A program made the translations under genes and the position numbers. Positions 60,904-64,000 of a stretch of DNA of 64,000 nt are shown here, in pieces. Numbering within the stretch: position 1 is the stretch's first letter; each line of letters starts with the position of its first letter. Below the pieces are notes generated by a model. The model saw only the letters and a program-made list of their open reading frames with translations, did not search any database and had not been told where the DNA came from. Source of the DNA: G963717155 sp963717155 (GTDB lineage Bacteria; Actinomycetota; Thermoleophilia; Gaiellales; JALYLC01); contig OY970326.1 in the NCBI GenBank assembly GCA_963717155.1, positions 1,178,001 to 1,242,000 on the forward strand. The letters run 5' to 3'.

Positions 60904-61697
60904 GCGGCCTCGACGTGTCCCGGTCGCCGATCGCCGGCTGGACGCTCTCGCGCACGCTGAGCCTGGTCGAGCGCAACTTCATGATCTACCGGCGATCGAT
61001 CACGCCGCTCCTCTCGAGCATGGTCGAGCCGGTGATGTACCTGCTGTCGATCGGCATCGGAGTCGGGGTGCTCGTCGGCACGGTGCCCGGGGTCCACGTG
61101 CCCTACGCGGCGTTCGTGGCACCGGCGATCCTCGCAACCACCGCAATGAACACGGCCATGAACCAGACGAGCTTCGGCGTCTTCTCGCGGATCAAGAACG
61201 AGCGGACGTACGACGCGATCGTCCCGACCCCGCTCTCGGTCACCGACATCGCGCTCGGCGAGGTCGTGAGCGCAGTGATCTACGCGGTGCTGTCGTCGAC
61301 GAGCTTCGTGCTCGTGATGGCCGTGCTCGGGCTCATCTCGTCGCCCGGGATCCTGCTCGCGATCCCGGGAGCGATCCTGATCGGCTACGCCTTCGCCGCC
61401 GCCGGCCTCGCGGTCACGACCTATCTGCGCGACTTCTCCGACTTCCAGCTGATCCAGCTCGTGATGCTGCCGATGTACCTCTTCGCGACGACGTTCTACC
61501 CGCTCACCACCTACCCCGCAGCGCTGCGGCCGCTGATCGAGGTGCTGCCGCTCTACCAGAGCATCCAGCTGGTGCGCGAGCCGGCGCTCGGGGAGTTCAC
61601 GCTGTCGTCGCTCGTGCCGGTCGTCTACCTGATCTCGTTCGGCACGATCGCGCTCGTGATCGCCACACGGCGGCTGGCCCGGATGCTGCTGCACTGA
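60900..61697 (+). CDS. ABC-2 type permease (DrrB-like), second subunit
   Basis: A 265-residue membrane protein with six helices. SLVERNFMIYRRSITPLLSSMVEPVMYLLSIGIGVG, PTPLSVTDIALGEVVSAVIY and LPMYLFATTFYPLTTYPAALRPLIEVLPLYQSIQL are ABC-2 permease signatures, parallel to those of the first permease. GTG start at 60900 overlaps the first permease (GTGA). The two subunits are clearly homologous to each other but diverged. Confidence 0.9.
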   Translation: MSGLDVSRSPIAGWTLSRTLSLVERNFMIYRRSITPLLSSMVEPVMYLLSIGIGVGVLVGTVPGVHVPYAAFVAPAILATTAMNTAMNQTSFGVFSRIKNERTYDAIVPTPLSVTDIALGEVVSAVIYAVLSSTSFVLVMAVLGLISSPGILLAIPGAILIGYAFAAAGLAVTTYLRDFSDFQLIQLVMLPMYLFATTFYPLTTYPAALRPLIEVLPLYQSIQLVREPALGEFTLSSLVPVVYLISFGTIALVIATRRLARMLLH

Positions 61698-61741
61698 CCG
61701 AGGGAGTAACGTCTCCCGATCGCAGCCGACAGGAGCCGAGC

Positions 61742-62509
61742 ATGTTCGTCGAGGAACACCACGAGATCAACGGCATCGACACCGCGGTGCTGACGGCGGG
61801 CGAGGGACCGCCGATCGTCTTCTTCCACGGCGCCGGCACGGCGACAGGATTCGATGCGTTGCTGCCCCTGGCGGAGAACGCGCGGCTGATCGTGCCGAAC
61901 CATCCGGGCTTCGGGGCGTCTGCCGACGACCCGTCGATCGACAGCGTGCACGACTACATCCTCCACTACCTCGATCTGTTCGACCATCTCGGCCTGGACG
62001 AGTTCTCGCTGGTCGGCCACTCGCTCGGCGGCAACATGGCCGCCACGTTCGCGCTCCTGTATCCGCGCCGGGTGCGTCGGCTGGCGCTCGCCGCACCGTG
62101 GGGGCTGCTGGTGCCCGAAGCTCCGACGGTGGACTTCTTCGCCATCCCTCCGGACGAGGTGCTCGCCTACCTGGTCGCGGACCTGACGCCGTATGCCGCG
62201 CTGCCGCCGCCTCCGCCCGAGTTCCTCGCGGCCCGCGAGCGCGAGACGGCGTCGTTCGCCCGCGTCGGGGGGAAGCGACCCTACGACCTGAAGATCCAGC
62301 GGTGGCTCCACCGCGTGGCGGCTCCGACGCTGATCGTGTGGGGCGAGGCCGACCGCCTGATTCCGGTTGCCCAGGGGGCCGTGTGGCGCGAGCACATCGC
62401 GGACGCGCGGGTTCACTTGCTGCCCGGCGTCGGCCACCTGGTCTTCGACGAGACGCCGGACGCAGTCGGCGCCGTCGCCGAGCACGTCGGGACGGGGATC
62501 ACCGCCTAG
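61742..62509 (+). CDS. Alpha/beta hydrolase
   Basis: A 255-residue hydrolase. Oxyanion region IVFFHGAGTATGF, nucleophile elbow VGHSLGGNMAATFAL (Ser at about residue 98), catalytic Asp in VWGEADRLIPVAQG and His in GVGHLVFDE. No signal peptide. ATG at 61742 with GGAG upstream. It follows the exporter operon by 44 bp and may act on the exported compound. Substrate unknown. Confidence 0.88.
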   Translation: MFVEEHHEINGIDTAVLTAGEGPPIVFFHGAGTATGFDALLPLAENARLIVPNHPGFGASADDPSIDSVHDYILHYLDLFDHLGLDEFSLVGHSLGGNMAATFALLYPRRVRRLALAAPWGLLVPEAPTVDFFAIPPDEVLAYLVADLTPYAALPPPPPEFLAARERETASFARVGGKRPYDLKIQRWLHRVAAPTLIVWGEADRLIPVAQGAVWREHIADARVHLLPGVGHLVFDETPDAVGAVAEHVGTGITA

Positions 62510-62559
62510 AGCGGACTCCTCAACAAGCCGGCGCGGTGGGTCGATAGATCTGGTGAGGC

Positions 62560-63621
62560 ATGCCGAACCCATCCGTCAAGACGCAGGTCAACCTGCTCGA
62601 GCGACGCGTCGCCGAGCTCGAGCAGCGCCTCGTCCGCCTCACGGCGCTGCACCGGGTCGCCCAGTCGATCGGAAAGAGCCCGAGCGCCAGCCGCGTCTTC
62701 GTCGAGCTCGCGCGCGAGCTGGGTGCCGCGCTGCCGCGCGTGTACGAGGTCAGCGTGTCCGAGTGGGATCGTCGTCGCGGTGTGATCCGCGACATCTTCG
62801 AGTTCAAGCCGCAGCAGAACCGGCGTGTTGCCGTCCCCGGCTTCGAGTTCGAGCTCGGGGCTCTCCCCGAGCTCCACGCGCTGCTGCGTGCCGGCCGTGG
62901 GAGCCTCGTCTCGCTGCGCAACGGGCAGAACACGTCGCCGGCCCAGGTCGCGTACATGAAGCGCTTCGGCTGGTACTCGCTGCTGCAGGCGACCCTCTCG
63001 GCCGGAGGTCGCACGCTGGGCGTCATCGAGATCGCCGACATCGACGAGACGCGGCCATGGGATCCCCATGAGATCGAGTTCTGCGAGACGCTCGCGTCGC
63101 AGGCGGCCGTGACGCTGCAGCAGGCGCAGCTGTTCGAGCGCATCCGCCACATGGCCGACCACGACCCGCTGACCGGGCTCGCGAATCCTCGCGTCTTCCA
63201 CCGCAAGGCCGCGGCGGCCGAGCGCGCGGCGCGGCGCCACAAGACGCCGCTCGGCGTGCTCGTCATCGACATCGACGACTTCAAGCAGCTGAACGACGAG
63301 CACGGTCATGCCCATGGCGATCGGGTGCTGCGCGAGGCAGCCTCGATCATGCGCCGCCATGCTCGCGCGGCGGACACCGCGGGACGACTCGGCGGAGACG
63401 AGCTTGCGCTGCTGCTGCCGCGCACCAGCGCGGAGGATGTCAGCTCGATCGCCGACCGGCTCGCGCGTGCGCTCGAGCGGGAGGGCATCCGCGTGTCGAT
63501 CGGCCTGGCGGCCTCGCCGAGCATCGCCTCCTCCACGGCCGTGAGCCTCGTCGAGTCCGCAGACCAGGCGCTTCTCCGCGCCAAGCGTCAGGGCAAGCGG
63601 CGGATCGAACGCGCGGCCTGA
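62560..63621 (+). CDS. GAF-GGDEF diguanylate cyclase
   Basis: A 353-residue soluble protein. A short N-terminal coiled-coil-like stretch (residues 8-35, LLERRVAELEQRLVRLTAL), a GAF domain (about 35-190), then a GGDEF domain: ADHDPLTGLANPRVFHRKA, VIDIDDFKQLNDEHGHAHGD, and active-site RLGGDELALLLP, where Leu replaces the usual Phe, a tolerated change. The RxxD inhibitory site is present (RAADTAGRL), so product feedback is likely. It would make c-di-GMP for receptors such as the PilZ protein at 46155. Confidence 0.92.
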   Translation: MPNPSVKTQVNLLERRVAELEQRLVRLTALHRVAQSIGKSPSASRVFVELARELGAALPRVYEVSVSEWDRRRGVIRDIFEFKPQQNRRVAVPGFEFELGALPELHALLRAGRGSLVSLRNGQNTSPAQVAYMKRFGWYSLLQATLSAGGRTLGVIEIADIDETRPWDPHEIEFCETLASQAAVTLQQAQLFERIRHMADHDPLTGLANPRVFHRKAAAAERAARRHKTPLGVLVIDIDDFKQLNDEHGHAHGDRVLREAASIMRRHARAADTAGRLGGDELALLLPRTSAEDVSSIADRLARALEREGIRVSIGLAASPSIASSTAVSLVESADQALLRAKRQGKRRIERAA

Positions 63622-63667
63622 CGCGAAGGGCAGGACCTCGCAGGACGCCGCGCGCGTACGAGCGGTG

Positions 63668-64000
63668 ATGTCGCGTATCGGGGTCTTCGCCGCGCTGCTC
63701 CTCCTCCTGCTGGTCCACACGTCGGGAGCGGGTGCCGACGGTGGTGCACGCGGTGAGGGGCTCGTCGCGGGGTTCGGCTCGATCTGGACGACCGGCGAGA
63801 ACGGTCTCGTGCGCATCGACCCGCAGCAGCCACGTGTCGTCGGCTCGGTCCGTACGGATTCCTCCGACGTCATCCCGTCGCTCGCGGCCGGCGAGGGCTC
63901 CGTCTGGTCGTTGACGCGGCGCTCGCTCACGCGGATCGATCCCGGCCGCGACCGCGCGCTCGGCGCTCCCGTGCGGCTCCCCGCCCCCTCGTCGGCGGTC
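63668..64000 (+). CDS. Secreted protein with beta-propeller-like repeats (partial, 3' end outside window)
   Basis: An open frame from ATG 63668 to the window edge gives 111 residues. Residues 1-24 are a signal peptide (LLLLLLVHTSGAGA). Two repeats are then seen: GLVAGFGSIWTTGENGLVRIDP and SLAAGEGSVWSLTRRSLTRIDP. These G-S-I/V-W...L-x-R-I-D-P units are like streptogramin-lyase (Vgb) or YVTN-type propeller blades. The role is unknown. It begins 47 bp after the GGDEF gene on the same strand. Confidence 0.7.
   Translation, partial: MSRIGVFAALLLLLLVHTSGAGADGGARGEGLVAGFGSIWTTGENGLVRIDPQQPRVVGSVRTDSSDVIPSLAAGEGSVWSLTRRSLTRIDPGRDRALGAPVRLPAPSSAV

Overview
This window is a high-GC chromosomal segment with many GTG starts, 4-bp start/stop overlaps and strong AAGGAGG-type ribosome sites. 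Gene content fits a high-GC actinobacterium: LemA/HtpX-type pair, class II fructose-bisphosphatase, LLM flavoprotein, DrrA-type exporter, CtaG-like proteins, and a collagen-like protein whose N-terminal part resembles secreted proteins common in Thermoleophilia. Thermoleophilia (Solirubrobacterales/Gaiellales-like) is my inference. No rRNA is present, so the lineage is not proven.

Left part (1-21 kb): two tandem CtaG-like membrane proteins; a sulfate ABC transporter operon (binding protein, CysT, CysW, CysA) preceded by a 43-codon upstream reading frame; a molybdate block (HTH-TOBE regulator, Tat-exported ferritin-like protein, ModA, ModB, ModC); LemA and an HtpX-like protease; a frameshift-riddled stretch (aldo/keto reductase, TrmO/TsaA-like, PadR regulator); a molbindin; a two-domain old-yellow-enzyme reductase; then a leftward group (methyltransferase, class A beta-lactamase-like hydrolase, alpha/beta hydrolase, AEC transporter). 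GlpX and a SufS-like PLP enzyme are divergent, and the PLP enzyme is followed by tRNA-Leu(CAG).

Middle part (21-43 kb) is accessory and partly degraded. It holds an unknown gene beside the tRNA, a MarR/cupin pair with two matching operator palindromes, a broken GST, an FtsX-type ABC transporter opposite a NarL-type two-component system, an ECF42-type sigma factor with its DGPF protein, an unusual REC / PAS-GAF-kinase / cyclase-REC-LuxR set, MMPL and MFS exporters, and trpS. Genes between about 31.5 and 43.3 kb carry dozens of apparent frameshifts, and some are reduced to remnants with internal deletions. This may be real decay or poor consensus, and the sequence alone cannot decide.

Right part (43-64 kb) is mostly clean: a MOSC-ferredoxin reductase fusion, a DUF4239-like membrane protein, a PilZ protein, a second MarR/cupin pair, a VOC protein, a class C beta-lactamase-like hydrolase, an LLM oxidoreductase, a secreted collagen-like protein, a GAF-PAS-GGDEF-EAL protein, a secreted BNR-repeat protein, proline iminopeptidase, an FAD monooxygenase, a DrrA-type ABC exporter, an alpha/beta hydrolase, a GAF-GGDEF cyclase and the start of a secreted beta-propeller-like protein. 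Three genes here (PilZ, collagen-like, BNR) share GTTT-N15/16-GGGTAC promoters of the SigB/SigF type, suggesting one stress or surface regulon tied to c-di-GMP signalling.
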